Shown: positions 35,874-44,816 of the stretch, one piece after another
How the letters are laid out: each line of letters opens with the position of its first letter
Position numbering within the stretch: position 1 is the first letter of the stretch
Origin: Clostridia bacterium
GTDB lineage: Bacteria; Bacillota; Clostridia; Oscillospirales; CAG-382
DNA length: 52,282 nucleotides
Reading direction: 5' to 3'
Assembly (NCBI GenBank): GCA_017436675.1
Contig: JAFSCS010000018.1
Coordinates: forward strand, 1-52,282
Program-made: the position numbers and the translations under genes
The notes under the pieces: generated by a model
The model's database searches: none
The model's input: the letters and a program-made list of their open reading frames with translations, nothing else
What the model was told of the DNA's origin: nothing

Positions 35874-37577
35874 ATGAAACTAAAACGTATATTATCACTC
35901 CTTCTTGTCTTGGCAACATTCTTGTTGACCTTGACAAGCTGTGGACTCGATGCCTACCTCACCGATATCTTGAATCATCCGCAGGTAGAATTCAAGGACC
36001 TGAACTATAGCTACACGTCGCTCGAGGATTTCGAGAAGCTCGAAAAAGAGCTCGACGATATGATATCGTCGTTGGCGAAGCCATACGACGTACTCTATAA
36101 GCTCGATGAAATGTTTGAACACCTCAATACGATCTATTCCTCCGAGGCGATCCTTTCAATAAGAAACAGCCTCAACCTCGCAAATAAAGAGATCGAGCAA
36201 AAATACCTCGAGTGCAGTGAGCTTTCCGTGACCTTCTATGACCGTTGCTCGACCGCCGCAAACAAGGTAACAAAATATTGCCCCTCCGAAGCGAAGGCGT
36301 ATTGGGGCGAGGACGTATATCTGATCTATTCCGAATATACCCCATACGGAGACCAATATCTGAATAAATACGTTGAGGAGCAACAGCTCATCAACGAGTA
36401 TAATACCGCGACGATGAAGGAATATTCAACGACCTTCAAGGGCAATAAGATCACCTTCGAGAACTTGTATCAATATGAGCTGACCGACGAAGAGTATGAA
36501 ACGGTAATGACCGACCTGTACCGTCAGTTTAATGAAGAGGTAACTCCAATATATTTGAAGCTGATAACGGTACGCCGTGAGCTTTCAAAACTGCTCGGCA
36601 CAGAGTCAGTCGCAGAAAACTACTATCTGAACTATTTTTATCGTGAATATTCGATCGAGAATGTTGAAAAGACCTACTCCGACGTAAAAAAATATCTCGT
36701 TCCGCTCTATAACAAGCTGCTGAAAAACTCCGAGACACAAGACCTCGACGGCTTCTACTACGACTCACTGAACTGTGCCACAGGCACCCTTCTTCAAAAG
36801 GTCGGCGAAAAGCTGATAAAAAAAAACCCCGAAATGAAATATGCCTTCAACCATATGACGAAATTCGGCTACTATGACGTCGAGTATAGCTCAACAAAAA
36901 TGAACGCATCGTTTACAACGCTCATCCCCTCGGTCAACACCCCGTTTCTCTTTATCAACCCAACGAACACCGCCGAGGATATGTCAACGATCGTCCACGA
37001 GTTCGGTCACTACTATGCAATGTATACAAATCCGTATTACGCCTACGATATGGATGTTTCCGAGATCCATTCCCAAGCACTCGAGCTGCTTGCAATGGAT
37101 ATCTACAATGAAATTACAAACGGAAAATATGAGGACGTAATAATAAACGAAAAAATGCTGCTGTTCCTCAACTCAATAATAATCGGATGCCTCTATAACG
37201 AGTTTGAAGCATACGTTTATAATAATAACGTGCAAGATACGGAAACTCTCAACAAAAAAATGATGAGCCTGATGCGAGAATACGGACTCATCGACGATAG
37301 CGATACGCGTGATGAACTCTATTCTTGGGTAGAAACAGTCCACCTCTTTATGTATCCGTTCTATTATATCAGCTACTCCGTGTCAGCAGTCAGCGCACTC
37401 GATATCTATTTTGCCTACCTCGAGGACGAAAAAGCAGGGAAGGAGTTGTACCTGAAAATAGTAAACAGCCCCGATACCTATATCACCGCTTGCCAAAACA
37501 CAGGTGTAAAAAGCTTCTTCGATGACGGCGTAATAAAGTCCCTCGCCGAAAAAATCGAAAATATAACCTTGAAATAA
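35874..37577 (+). CDS. M3-family oligoendopeptidase-like lipoprotein
   Basis: A 567-residue protein with a lipoprotein signal (lipobox LTSC, Cys near 22). The zinc site is VHEFGHYYAMY (about 373-383, HExxH) with the third ligand Glu in DVSEIHSQALELL about 25 residues later, as in oligoendopeptidase F-type M3 enzymes. PSVNTPFLFINPT just before it is also typical. Most M3 peptidases are cytoplasmic; this one should be surface-anchored, suggesting it trims peptides before uptake. AAAAGGAAAAGGG precedes the ATG. It is the last gene before a terminator. Confidence 0.87.
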   Translation: MKLKRILSLLLVLATFLLTLTSCGLDAYLTDILNHPQVEFKDLNYSYTSLEDFEKLEKELDDMISSLAKPYDVLYKLDEMFEHLNTIYSSEAILSIRNSLNLANKEIEQKYLECSELSVTFYDRCSTAANKVTKYCPSEAKAYWGEDVYLIYSEYTPYGDQYLNKYVEEQQLINEYNTATMKEYSTTFKGNKITFENLYQYELTDEEYETVMTDLYRQFNEEVTPIYLKLITVRRELSKLLGTESVAENYYLNYFYREYSIENVEKTYSDVKKYLVPLYNKLLKNSETQDLDGFYYDSLNCATGTLLQKVGEKLIKKNPEMKYAFNHMTKFGYYDVEYSSTKMNASFTTLIPSVNTPFLFINPTNTAEDMSTIVHEFGHYYAMYTNPYYAYDMDVSEIHSQALELLAMDIYNEITNGKYEDVIINEKMLLFLNSIIIGCLYNEFEAYVYNNNVQDTETLNKKMMSLMREYGLIDDSDTRDELYSWVETVHLFMYPFYYISYSVSAVSALDIYFAYLEDEKAGKELYLKIVNSPDTYITACQNTGVKSFFDDGVIKSLAEKIENITLK

Positions 37578-37582
37578 TCAAA

Positions 37583-37619
37583 AAAATGAGTTGCGAAAAG
37601 CAACTCATTTTTTATTTTG
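37583..37619. terminator. Bidirectional terminator between converging genes
   Basis: AAAAATGAGTTGC and GCAACTCATTTTTT pair around GAAAA. A- and T-runs on both sides serve the M3 gene (plus) and the lipoprotein gene (minus). Confidence 0.88.
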
Positions 37620-37625
37620 TATATT

Positions 37626-39020
37626 TTATTTATTATATGTGATCTCGATCATTTCCGATGATCTGTCGTGCGTGAAGGTTAACCCATCGGTGAGATAATT
37701 GACCGTAGGACGTTGTGAGCTGTCTAAATCAAACACATATGTATCTCCGATTTTTTTGAATACAAAAATGTAAGGTGTGTGATTGACACTTTTTAGTGTC
37801 AAGGTCTTATCATCTTCTATCACCGTACCACGAAAATAAATCGGATACGAAGGGTTAGGGTCGAATGTTAGCGTGAAACTCGTGTGTGAAGTATTCAGCT
37901 TGAGTGATACTCTGTGTGCTTTCGCTTCATCGTTTGCAGTGTAAGTCTCATATCCGAAAGGCATATTCCATCTTTGTATAGCGTTTATGTGCTCAACTCC
38001 CTCAAGAGCACTTTTGTCAACGGTAGCAACGAGAAACCACGAAGCCAAATCACTAGTACCCAGTTCAGGCATCTCCAAATTAATATCGAGATAAAGTGAA
38101 TCGCCATCCTTTCGTATTTCACTTATCGAATAACGCGCAGAGCCCGTTCCCGAATTAACAGGTACAATTATCAATGACTTTTTGCTCAAATCAATGTTTT
38201 TAAGCTCCATCAGTTCCTTGTAAAACGAGTATTCTGATAAAGAAGTAAAGTGTGATAATATTTCACTAAGGTCGTTTTCATCCTTTATAGCGATCGCAAT
38301 TTTTGATGCAAGTATACTGTTCGTGTTAGCACCGCTGAGATTGCATCTGTGAGGTGTTAGATCTTCATACATCTCGGGGTAGGGAGCACGGATTTTAGAA
38401 CCTTCAAACTCGACCTTTTGTCCTCTTATATTTGACTCGACTCCGTTTTCAAGAACATTACTGAGATCTCCGTTTCGAACATCATAAATGATAGTTTTTC
38501 TCGTTTTGTTGTCAATAAAACGTAATGAGATCAAATGAGGCACTTCGTCAAGATCGTCGCCTTTTATGGTCAGTGTTGTTTCATTGTTGATCATATAGAT
38601 CTTACGAATAGATTTTAAAGTGCTTCTCAAAGTGTGAAGTCCATCTTCAGCATCATAGCGGAAGGTATCAAAATCTAAATCTACAATTGCATTGTAAGCA
38701 TCAAAATCACTCCAAGATATCGAGCTTTCTTTCTGATTTGAGATATCAATAAGCTTTTCTAATGTCAGAGTTTCAGTGCCGTTTTTGTTTGCTTCATTGA
38801 TCCTTTTGTCAACTTCTTCTTTCGCGTAGATTTCTCCGTTGCTGTCCTTGACGTAGATCATATCGTATTCAATGATCTTCTCGACAACACTCTCCTCGAC
38901 AACACTTTGCTCAGTAGAGCTTTCACCAAGTGACTGAGCATCACTTTCTTCTGAGCTCGAACAAGCCCAAAGTGTAAAAACAAGGGCGAGAACGAACAAA
39001 AATATTAGTGCTTTTTTCAT
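37626..39020 (-). CDS. Lipoprotein of unknown function
   Basis: A 464-residue exported lipoprotein (lipobox LWAC, Cys near 20) with a Ser/Glu-rich linker (20-45). I recognise no catalytic motif. A short segment, YVKDSNGEIYAKEEVDKRI, resembles linker or repeat regions of secreted proteins. The centre (about 200-330) is mixed alpha/beta with KKSLIIVPVNSGTGSARYSI, and the end (about 370-460) is beta-rich (FTLTFDPNPSYPIYFRGTV, YIFVFKKIGDTYVFDL), like a small lipocalin- or beta-sandwich-type domain. ATG at 39020 follows GGAGG; an earlier ATG at 39080 would place the signal peptide internally. It has its own promoter. Likely a surface binding or stress protein, function open. Confidence 0.75.
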   Translation of the reverse strand: MKKALIFLFVLALVFTLWACSSSEESDAQSLGESSTEQSVVEESVVEKIIEYDMIYVKDSNGEIYAKEEVDKRINEANKNGTETLTLEKLIDISNQKESSISWSDFDAYNAIVDLDFDTFRYDAEDGLHTLRSTLKSIRKIYMINNETTLTIKGDDLDEVPHLISLRFIDNKTRKTIIYDVRNGDLSNVLENGVESNIRGQKVEFEGSKIRAPYPEMYEDLTPHRCNLSGANTNSILASKIAIAIKDENDLSEILSHFTSLSEYSFYKELMELKNIDLSKKSLIIVPVNSGTGSARYSISEIRKDGDSLYLDINLEMPELGTSDLASWFLVATVDKSALEGVEHINAIQRWNMPFGYETYTANDEAKAHRVSLKLNTSHTSFTLTFDPNPSYPIYFRGTVIEDDKTLTLKSVNHTPYIFVFKKIGDTYVFDLDSSQRPTVNYLTDGLTFTHDRSSEMIEITYNK

Positions 39021-39051
39021 TTCTTTTCCTCCGTTTTTCTCTTTATTGGTA

Positions 39052-39080
39052 TATATACACCTATTTATTGATATAGTCAA
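39052..39080 (-). promoter_or_regulatory. Promoter of the unknown lipoprotein gene
   Basis: On the minus strand: TTGACT (39080-39075), 17-bp spacer, TATATA (39057-39052). Confidence 0.6.
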
Positions 39081-39133
39081 TATAACCGCAATTTATCCTC
39101 ACTTGATTACTAAAGTATGTAAGAAAAAATATC

Positions 39134-40657
39134 CTATTTCCTGAAAACACCTTTTTTGAGCTTGTCGATCTGAACTTCAGTAAACGACGCCGCCGCGAAG
39201 AACGCGACTCCGACAGCCCCTGCCTTGCGGCATTCCTCGACCTGCTTCGTCGACTCAATAACAGGGAGGTGATTATACATCGGTGCAATACCCGCAACGT
39301 TCGGCACCTCACCGTAGTTTTCAACCATGTGCGCAACCTCTCTTCCAACGTCCTTCGCATCGTTAAGATACGCCATCGGCGAAATAAAGTCGAGCCAGCC
39401 CTGCTTCGTCCAGAATAACCAGTCCTGACATTTCTTGTTGATCGCATCCACCGGATCACCGAAAACAGCAGTCGAAAGCTTGATGTCTCTTCCTTTTGCC
39501 TTGTATTCTCCAACGAGCTCAACGATCCGTTTGACGTATGAGGTCACCTTGTCGGCTCTCCATCTGTTGAATTTCGCCCATTCTTCAGAGCTCGTGCTTT
39601 CAATGGTGCGAACGTCAATACCCGTGTCCGCCAAAAATTCCGCAATAGTCTCAGGCTCAAATCCTGCCGAGTTGTCAACCGTGTAAATAACGGGATATCT
39701 GATATAGTCGAGCTGTATTCCGTCGAAATCATACTTGTCGAGCAGATCTCGGTAAAGCTCTACCAAAAGCTCGTGTACCGCCTCGGAAGCGGGATTGAGG
39801 AAGATAAACGTCTTGTATGCATCAACGAGATGACCGCCGTCCTTCGTTCGAGCAATAAGCTCGGGATGAAGCTCCATTATCTTGCAGCCGTGTCCCTCAA
39901 CACCAAAGAAAAAGTCCTCGACCCAAGCGTGCATCTCAACGCCGTATTTTTTACCCGCACGAATAAACTCTTCGATCACGTCAAAATCCGTGTCAGCAAA
40001 CTCCTTGCGTATAGGCAAAATATCTCTTTCGCATTTTCTCGCGTTGGCATAACCACCGTAGTTCGTCTCAACGAGCATTATGTTGAACCCAAGCTCCTTG
40101 AATTTGCGAACGGTCGCCTCGACCTCCTCAACGCTTTTTTCAAGCGGTCTGATCCAAACAGCCCTGACCTCGTTTTCCTTCGAAAGCGCACTAAGATAGA
40201 ACAGCTCCTCCAAAACGTCCTTCGCCTCGTCGAATCTCTCTTCTTGAGCCAAAACGACCGATCTTTCAAGAAGCATCTCGATCTCGCTTGTGTCCAAATT
40301 CGGCTCAGCCGCCTTGCGCACCTCAAATCTCTCCAAGATCTCCTTGCGTAAAACGTCACATTCGAGCATCTTCGATCTCTCGTCCTTTTCAACCTCAATA
40401 AAACCATCGTTGATCGAGACCTTGCATCCGAGCGTGATCTCTTCTTTGATAAATAACGCCGCAGCACCGTGCCCCGAAACAACGAACGCACCGGCGGGTA
40501 TAAAGTTGTTGTTCGATCCGTAAACGGCAACTCTGCCGTCGACAACGACCGCTTCAATGCCGTAAGCGTTTGTCTTCGTTCTCTCTCCTTGGGTGTAAAC
40601 GATCAGCTCGTCAGCACCTCTCGGAGTGTCAAAATTGGTGATCTTGAATTTTTTCAT
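39134..40657 (-). CDS. GHL10-type glycoside hydrolase (DUF187/YngK-like)
   Basis: A 507-residue protein. The N-terminal 165 residues are beta-rich and then helical. The catalytic barrel starts with EVRAVWIRPLEKS (about 163) and carries NIMLVETNYGGYAN, VEMHAWVEDFFFG, LNPASEAVHELLVELYRDLL, FDGIQLDYIRYP (about 300) and WLDFISPMAYLND, all typical of the GHL10/DUF187 family related to GH13 and GH10 barrels. Members act on peptidoglycan- or polysaccharide-derived substrates. There is no signal peptide, so it is either cytoplasmic or exported differently. It begins one base after the stop of the small gene upstream. Confidence 0.85.
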   Translation of the reverse strand: MKKFKITNFDTPRGADELIVYTQGERTKTNAYGIEAVVVDGRVAVYGSNNNFIPAGAFVVSGHGAAALFIKEEITLGCKVSINDGFIEVEKDERSKMLECDVLRKEILERFEVRKAAEPNLDTSEIEMLLERSVVLAQEERFDEAKDVLEELFYLSALSKENEVRAVWIRPLEKSVEEVEATVRKFKELGFNIMLVETNYGGYANARKCERDILPIRKEFADTDFDVIEEFIRAGKKYGVEMHAWVEDFFFGVEGHGCKIMELHPELIARTKDGGHLVDAYKTFIFLNPASEAVHELLVELYRDLLDKYDFDGIQLDYIRYPVIYTVDNSAGFEPETIAEFLADTGIDVRTIESTSSEEWAKFNRWRADKVTSYVKRIVELVGEYKAKGRDIKLSTAVFGDPVDAINKKCQDWLFWTKQGWLDFISPMAYLNDAKDVGREVAHMVENYGEVPNVAGIAPMYNHLPVIESTKQVEECRKAGAVGVAFFAAASFTEVQIDKLKKGVFRK

Positions 40658-40658
40658 A

Positions 40659-40889
40659 TCAATGCCTATAATCCTTCATCATTTCTGTATATCGTTCATA
40701 AATAGCTGTGTAATGCTTATAAATATCTTCGTTAATACGCCCCTCGCCGAATAGCGCATCCGCTCTTTCCTTGAGAAGACGGCGCATATCGTGAGCAGGA
40801 CCCTTGTAGTTGTTTTGAAGATAATTGTTGAGCTCGGAAATAATTTCGTCAAGCTCCTTTCTTTCTTTCGATTTGAATAAAGAAAACAA
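40659..40889 (-). CDS. Small helical protein of unknown function
   Basis: A 76-residue protein, mostly charged helices (KERKELDEIISELNNYL, MRRLLKERADALFGEGRI, YKHYTAIYERYTEMMKDY), with no recognised family. TTG at 40889 is chosen because GGAGG lies eight bases upstream; an ATG at 40910 lies before that site. It has a plausible promoter upstream and ends one base before the GHL10 start, so the two genes form a unit. Confidence 0.65.
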   Translation of the reverse strand: MFSLFKSKERKELDEIISELNNYLQNNYKGPAHDMRRLLKERADALFGEGRINEDIYKHYTAIYERYTEMMKDYRH

Positions 40890-40910
40890 AAGCCTCACCT
40901 CCACGACCAT

Positions 40911-40939
40911 ATAATAACATAAACTCAAACTTCATTCAA
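40911..40939 (-). promoter_or_regulatory. Promoter of the small protein/GHL10 unit
   Basis: On the minus strand: TTGAAT (40939-40934), 17-bp spacer, TATTAT (40916-40911). Confidence 0.55.
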
Positions 40940-41019
40940 TATAATTTGAGAATATTTTTTAATAAATAAATTTTGTGAATATAATATGAACGAAATGTGT
41001 CTAAAATCAACAAAAATCC

Positions 41020-41048
41020 TTGACAATATCGCCTCTCTCGTTTATAAT
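41020..41048 (+). promoter_or_regulatory. Consensus promoter of the family 1 binding protein
   Basis: TTGACA (41020-41025), 17-bp spacer, TATAAT (41043-41048): a perfect sigma-A consensus. Confidence 0.9.
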
Positions 41049-41083
41049 ATACCTAAGTAATGATTCAGAAAGGGAAATTTGTA

Positions 41084-42574
41084 ATGAAAAGAATCAGTAT
41101 ATTTCTTCTCGCTCTAATAATGCTCGTTTCGATGCTTCTCGTTTCTTGCGATAATACCAACGAAACAAGTAACCAAAGCGAGATCTCGGTTGAAGAATCC
41201 GATGTAAATACCGCTCTTGTTCCTCACTTGGAAGGCTTGAAGTATGACGGTAAAGTTTTGAGAGTGTTGAACATCAGAGAAGACTACCTCTTCTCAAAGC
41301 TTCAATTTGCTCCCGATGCAGAATTGCAAGACGAACCCGTTAACGTTGCTGCGTACGAACGTAACAATAAGCTTCAAAGCACGTTTGGCTTTACTATCGA
41401 AACAGAGTTTGCTGAGGCATTCGATGCATTTGAAAAACGTGTTGATACCGACTATAACGCAGGTACAGCAACCTACGACGTAGCTGCAACAGGTATACAA
41501 ACAATGGCGTTTATCGCTCGTAACGGACACCTCCTCGACCTCTACGATCTTGATGATTCCAAATTCAAGTTCGATGGCGATTGGTGGGATACCGCAATAA
41601 TGGAAGATATCTCCATAATGAACCGCCTCTACTTTACAGCAGGCGACCTTCTCCTTATGGATGATGAAAACACACGTTGTATCTTCTATAATAAAGACAT
41701 CGCAGAAAATAATGAGCTTGGAAACTTCAACGACTTAGTTGTAAATAAAAAATGGACTATCGATAAGCTCCACGAAATGTGCCTTACAGCAGCTCGTGAA
41801 GACGGCGACGGTCAAAGAACAGTATTGAACGATGACGTTTGGGGCCTCGTTAGTGCCGCATTTGATACATATAGCCTCATCCTCGGCGCAGACTGCCCTC
41901 AAGTTATCAAAGACGAGAACGACGTTCCCGTGCTCAATATGCTCGCAGAGTATAACACCAACGTTTTCTATAAGGTCCATGATTTTATGACCGACAAAAA
42001 CTGCACCGCTTGGACCGAGCAATACTACGCTTGGAACGCTCCCGATGCAGGAAAAGTAATGGAAAACTTCTATATCAATAAAGCGCTCTTCTTGGTTGGT
42101 ACGATCTCCAACGTTAACTCCGATACACTTCGTAACGCAGAGATCCGCTACGGTATCCTCCCGATGCCTCTCTATGATGAAAACCAAGAAACCTATGCAA
42201 CGACCATCAACCCCTACCACTTCCAAGCAGTAGGTATCGTTGGTACTTGTGCACCCGATGATTATGAATTCGTATCTGCCGCTCTCGAAGCATTGGCATA
42301 CACTTCAAAATCAACGATCACTCCCGAATACTATGACCGTACATTGAAGACAAAGCGTTTCCCCGATGACGATGATTCACCCGAGATCCTCGATTTGATC
42401 TTCTCGAACCGTCTCGCCGATATCTCCGTAATCTTCAACTGGGACGATTGCATCCAATACTACAACCAACTCGTTGTAAAAGAATCTCCCGACCTCGCGA
42501 GCCATATCCAAAGCAGACAAGCAGCATTCAAGTCTGACCTCGAAAAGACAATGGCAGTATTCGAAAATTCGTAA
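41084..42574 (+). CDS. Extracellular solute-binding lipoprotein, family 1 (orphan)
   Basis: A 496-residue lipoprotein (lipobox LVSC, Cys near 20) of the family 1 binding-protein fold used for sugars. Cues: DTDYNAGTATYDVAATGIQ, then TAGDLLLMDDENTRCIFYNKD, the usual Tyr-Asn-K block after the second lobe begins, and ALFLVGTISNVNSDTLRN followed by IRYGILPMPLYDENQ near 365. The start follows AGAAAGGG. No permease or ATPase gene is nearby, so it must use a transporter encoded elsewhere. A perfect promoter and codon choice rich in TAC/AAC suggest strong expression. The ligand is probably an oligosaccharide (inference). Confidence 0.87.
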   Translation: MKRISIFLLALIMLVSMLLVSCDNTNETSNQSEISVEESDVNTALVPHLEGLKYDGKVLRVLNIREDYLFSKLQFAPDAELQDEPVNVAAYERNNKLQSTFGFTIETEFAEAFDAFEKRVDTDYNAGTATYDVAATGIQTMAFIARNGHLLDLYDLDDSKFKFDGDWWDTAIMEDISIMNRLYFTAGDLLLMDDENTRCIFYNKDIAENNELGNFNDLVVNKKWTIDKLHEMCLTAAREDGDGQRTVLNDDVWGLVSAAFDTYSLILGADCPQVIKDENDVPVLNMLAEYNTNVFYKVHDFMTDKNCTAWTEQYYAWNAPDAGKVMENFYINKALFLVGTISNVNSDTLRNAEIRYGILPMPLYDENQETYATTINPYHFQAVGIVGTCAPDDYEFVSAALEALAYTSKSTITPEYYDRTLKTKRFPDDDDSPEILDLIFSNRLADISVIFNWDDCIQYYNQLVVKESPDLASHIQSRQAAFKSDLEKTMAVFENS

Positions 42575-42613
42575 TTATAAAATATTAGTTTTTTTATAAA
42601 TATCTCCTTTGTT

Positions 42614-42647
42614 ATCGGCGTTGTGTTTGCAGAGGCACAACGCCGAT
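42614..42647 (+). promoter_or_regulatory. Stable hairpin without T-run after the binding-protein gene
   Basis: ATCGGCGTTGTG and CACAACGCCGAT form a perfect 12-bp stem with a 10-base loop. It stands 40 bases after the stop and just before the real terminator, where it could protect the mRNA 3' end. Confidence 0.65.
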
Positions 42648-42662
42648 ACCCCTATATAAACC

Positions 42663-42698
42663 AAAGATCCGATATGCTTCAGCATATCGGATCTTTTA
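42663..42698 (+). terminator. Terminator of the family 1 binding-protein gene
   Basis: AAAGATCCGATATGC and GCATATCGGATCTTT form a 15-bp stem with a TTCA loop followed by TTTATT. Confidence 0.88.
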
Positions 42699-42707
42699 TT
42701 GATGCTA

Positions 42708-43370
42708 TCATCTAAGAACAATATCAGCGATCTCGCGAACAGTCTTCGCCTCCGCTTCATCGATCCCGTCGGGCGTGCCGATCGAGAGCGGAGAAACACC
42801 TGTCAAAACAGAGCAAAACATACAAGCCGCAAGGTAAGTGCCGATCGGGATCAAATGTGATCCGTCGGGATCATATAGCTCAAGCTCGGGAAAATATTTT
42901 CTCGCATAAGCAAACGCATCACCAACAGGGCATACGATACCATCGGAAATATCAGCAGCCTCGCCGTATGCATCCCTGAGCCTCTCCCACATCTCGTCAT
43001 ATGAAATTCCGGTAGCTTGAAGCTTCGGAGTTCCGTCCTTGTAAGCCCAAGTCTGATAGAAAACAAATTCTTCACCCTTCGAAAAATATTTTCGAAGCCC
43101 CAAAACAGAACGCAAAAACTCTGCCTTGTCTTTTGCGGGGAGAAAGCTCTGCTCTTGAAGCACAACGACGTCGAAGCTTTCACTTGAATATACCTCGTCA
43201 AGCTTTAAAAACATATCGTTTTCCTTGTTGAGCCTCTCGGACAATATCCCGCCGCCCTTGACGTTTGACGTTACCTCGATCTCAAAACCGATGCTGTTCG
43301 CAGCATCACGTACCATCCTCGGCAGCTCGTTTACATACGTGTAGCTGTTCCCGACAAATAAAACTCTCAT
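42708..43370 (-). CDS. SGNH/GDSL-type hydrolase
   Basis: A 220-residue protein beginning MRVLFVGNSYTYVNELPRMV, with the Ser of GNSYT as the probable nucleophile. VKGGGILSERL, VVLQEQSFLP near 80 and a final DPDGSHLIPIGTYLAA block, holding the presumed Asp/His pair, complete the SGNH pattern. It is related in plan to the DUF4886 protein at 30077 but only distantly. No signal peptide. ATG at 43370 follows GGAGGTAG. It lies 17 bases after the M20 peptidase stop. Probable esterase; substrate unknown. Confidence 0.83.
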   Translation of the reverse strand: MRVLFVGNSYTYVNELPRMVRDAANSIGFEIEVTSNVKGGGILSERLNKENDMFLKLDEVYSSESFDVVVLQEQSFLPAKDKAEFLRSVLGLRKYFSKGEEFVFYQTWAYKDGTPKLQATGISYDEMWERLRDAYGEAADISDGIVCPVGDAFAYARKYFPELELYDPDGSHLIPIGTYLAACMFCSVLTGVSPLSIGTPDGIDEAEAKTVREIADIVLR

Positions 43371-43387
43371 AATTCTACCTCCATAGA

Positions 43388-44506
43388 TCATTTCCGATCG
43401 GAATTCTTGCAATATGACTTAATAAGCTTGAGTGCAGTAAAAAATCCCACTCCAATGCTATCCTCGTCAATATATTCGTTGATCGTATGCGCACCGCCAC
43501 CACTAATAAAACCAACGCAAACAGAAGGTATTCCGAGTGAGAGCGGAATGTTGCAATCCGTCGAAGCAGGATATCTGCTAGGCATCGGTAACTCAGAAAA
43601 AATACTTTCCACACGCTCTAAAAGCGCGTTTTGACGATCTTTGTCAACCCCGCAAGCGCAAGGCCTCACGCCAATGCATTCCCAAGAAACGCATTCTGGA
43701 AACTCACCAATAACACCTTCGAAAAACTCCTTCATATAAAGAAGTGAATCGGCATCGTCGGAGCGAAACTCATAAAGCACCTCGCATTCCTCCGCAATGC
43801 TGTTGACAGTGCTGCCGCCATTTATCTTGCCGAAATTATACGTCGTGATCCCACCCTGCGGAAGCTGAACGTGGTCAAGATACGTGATCAGCTTTGCAAT
43901 GATCGCGATAGCGTTGTCGTTTCCAAAATCGCGGAACGAGTGACCGCCGCGGCAGCTCGCCTTGATGCGATATCTCATCGATCCGACAGCGCTGTCGTTG
44001 ATAACGTCAAGATACCCGTCAAACGTGATCATCTCGCGAATGAATTTCGAATACCTCGCCATGATCTGCTTGCAGCCCTTGAGATTTCCTTCGCCCTCCT
44101 CACAGGAGTTGAATGCGAAAATAAAGCTCTGCCCGCTCTCCTTAAAATGCGTCGCCGCGTAAAGACAACAATATACCAGCATCGCCACGTGGACCGTGTC
44201 GTCGCCGATGCCGGGACAATATAGCTTCGCGTCTCGTCTGATGACCTCAAGTGCGACGTCCTTTGAGAATACAATATCAGTATGCGCCATGATCAAAACC
44301 GCACCTGATTCAACGTTGCCTATCTCAACGATCACGTTGTCCGCCTCGTCAATATATGCGCCGTGTAGCCCGTGAGCGTGCAATACCGCCAAAATAAACT
44401 CGGCTCTGCGACGCTCTTGATGTGATGGAGCGGGGATGCGTGCAAGCTCAAAAAGAAGCTCCTTGAGTGCATCAACGTGTTCCTCATAAAAATGTAAAAT
44501 ATCCAT
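43388..44506 (-). CDS. M20-family metallopeptidase
   Basis: A 372-residue peptidase or deacylase. Metal-binding motifs: MAHTDIVFS (His near 74, Asp near 76), GIGDDTVHVAML (bridging Asp near 99), NSCEEGEGN (catalytic/bridging Glu pair near 130) and TFDGYLD near 157. The dimerisation insert contains KASCRGGHSFRDFGNDNA, and GGAHTINEY near 352 gives the last His. These proteins cleave dipeptides or tripeptides or deacylate amino acids. The ribosome site AGGAG is close to the ATG. It precedes the SGNH hydrolase gene in the same direction. Confidence 0.88.
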   Translation of the reverse strand: MDILHFYEEHVDALKELLFELARIPAPSHQERRRAEFILAVLHAHGLHGAYIDEADNVIVEIGNVESGAVLIMAHTDIVFSKDVALEVIRRDAKLYCPGIGDDTVHVAMLVYCCLYAATHFKESGQSFIFAFNSCEEGEGNLKGCKQIMARYSKFIREMITFDGYLDVINDSAVGSMRYRIKASCRGGHSFRDFGNDNAIAIIAKLITYLDHVQLPQGGITTYNFGKINGGSTVNSIAEECEVLYEFRSDDADSLLYMKEFFEGVIGEFPECVSWECIGVRPCACGVDKDRQNALLERVESIFSELPMPSRYPASTDCNIPLSLGIPSVCVGFISGGGAHTINEYIDEDSIGVGFFTALKLIKSYCKNSDRK

Positions 44507-44565
44507 AAATGCTCCTGAATAAGTGAATGATTAAGGGTAATAATAAAAATAAAAAGGAGAAACGA

Positions 44566-44769
44566 ATGAACGAAAAGGAGATCGTAATAACCCCGCGTGA
44601 CCGATTGCTGATGGCTTGGGAAAGCTCAATGGAAATGGTACGTGATTTTGAAACGTATTCGAAGGAGCTCGAAAACGAATCGCCGCGCCTCTCGTCAGTT
44701 TTTTCAGAGTATGCCGAAGAAGAGGGCTACCACGCCGCAAGGTTTCGAAAGCTTCTCGAGGAGTTATAA
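44566..44769 (+). CDS. Small helical protein of unknown function
   Basis: A 67-residue protein with two charged helices (RLLMAWESSMEMVRDFETYS, LSSVFSEYAEEEGYHAARFR). The E-x-x-E/YHAxR spacing faintly recalls half of a ferritin- or rubrerythrin-like bundle, but it is too short to assign. A good GGAGAAA site precedes ATG 44566; an upstream in-frame ATG at 44527 lacks one. It is divergent from the M20 gene and followed by a terminator. Whether it is expressed is uncertain, but the ribosome site and terminator favour a real gene. Confidence 0.6.
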   Translation: MNEKEIVITPRDRLLMAWESSMEMVRDFETYSKELENESPRLSSVFSEYAEEEGYHAARFRKLLEEL

Positions 44770-44771
44770 TA

Positions 44772-44814
44772 AAAACACTTGGATCTCCGCGAAAGGAGAC
44801 CCGAGCTTTTTTGT
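44772..44814. terminator. Terminator between the small protein gene and yajC
   Basis: CTTGGATCTCC and GGAGACCCGAG pair with one A-C mismatch around GCGAAA, followed by CTTTTTT. A-rich sequence on the left could let it also serve yajC on the minus strand. Confidence 0.72.
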
Positions 44815-44816
44815 AG

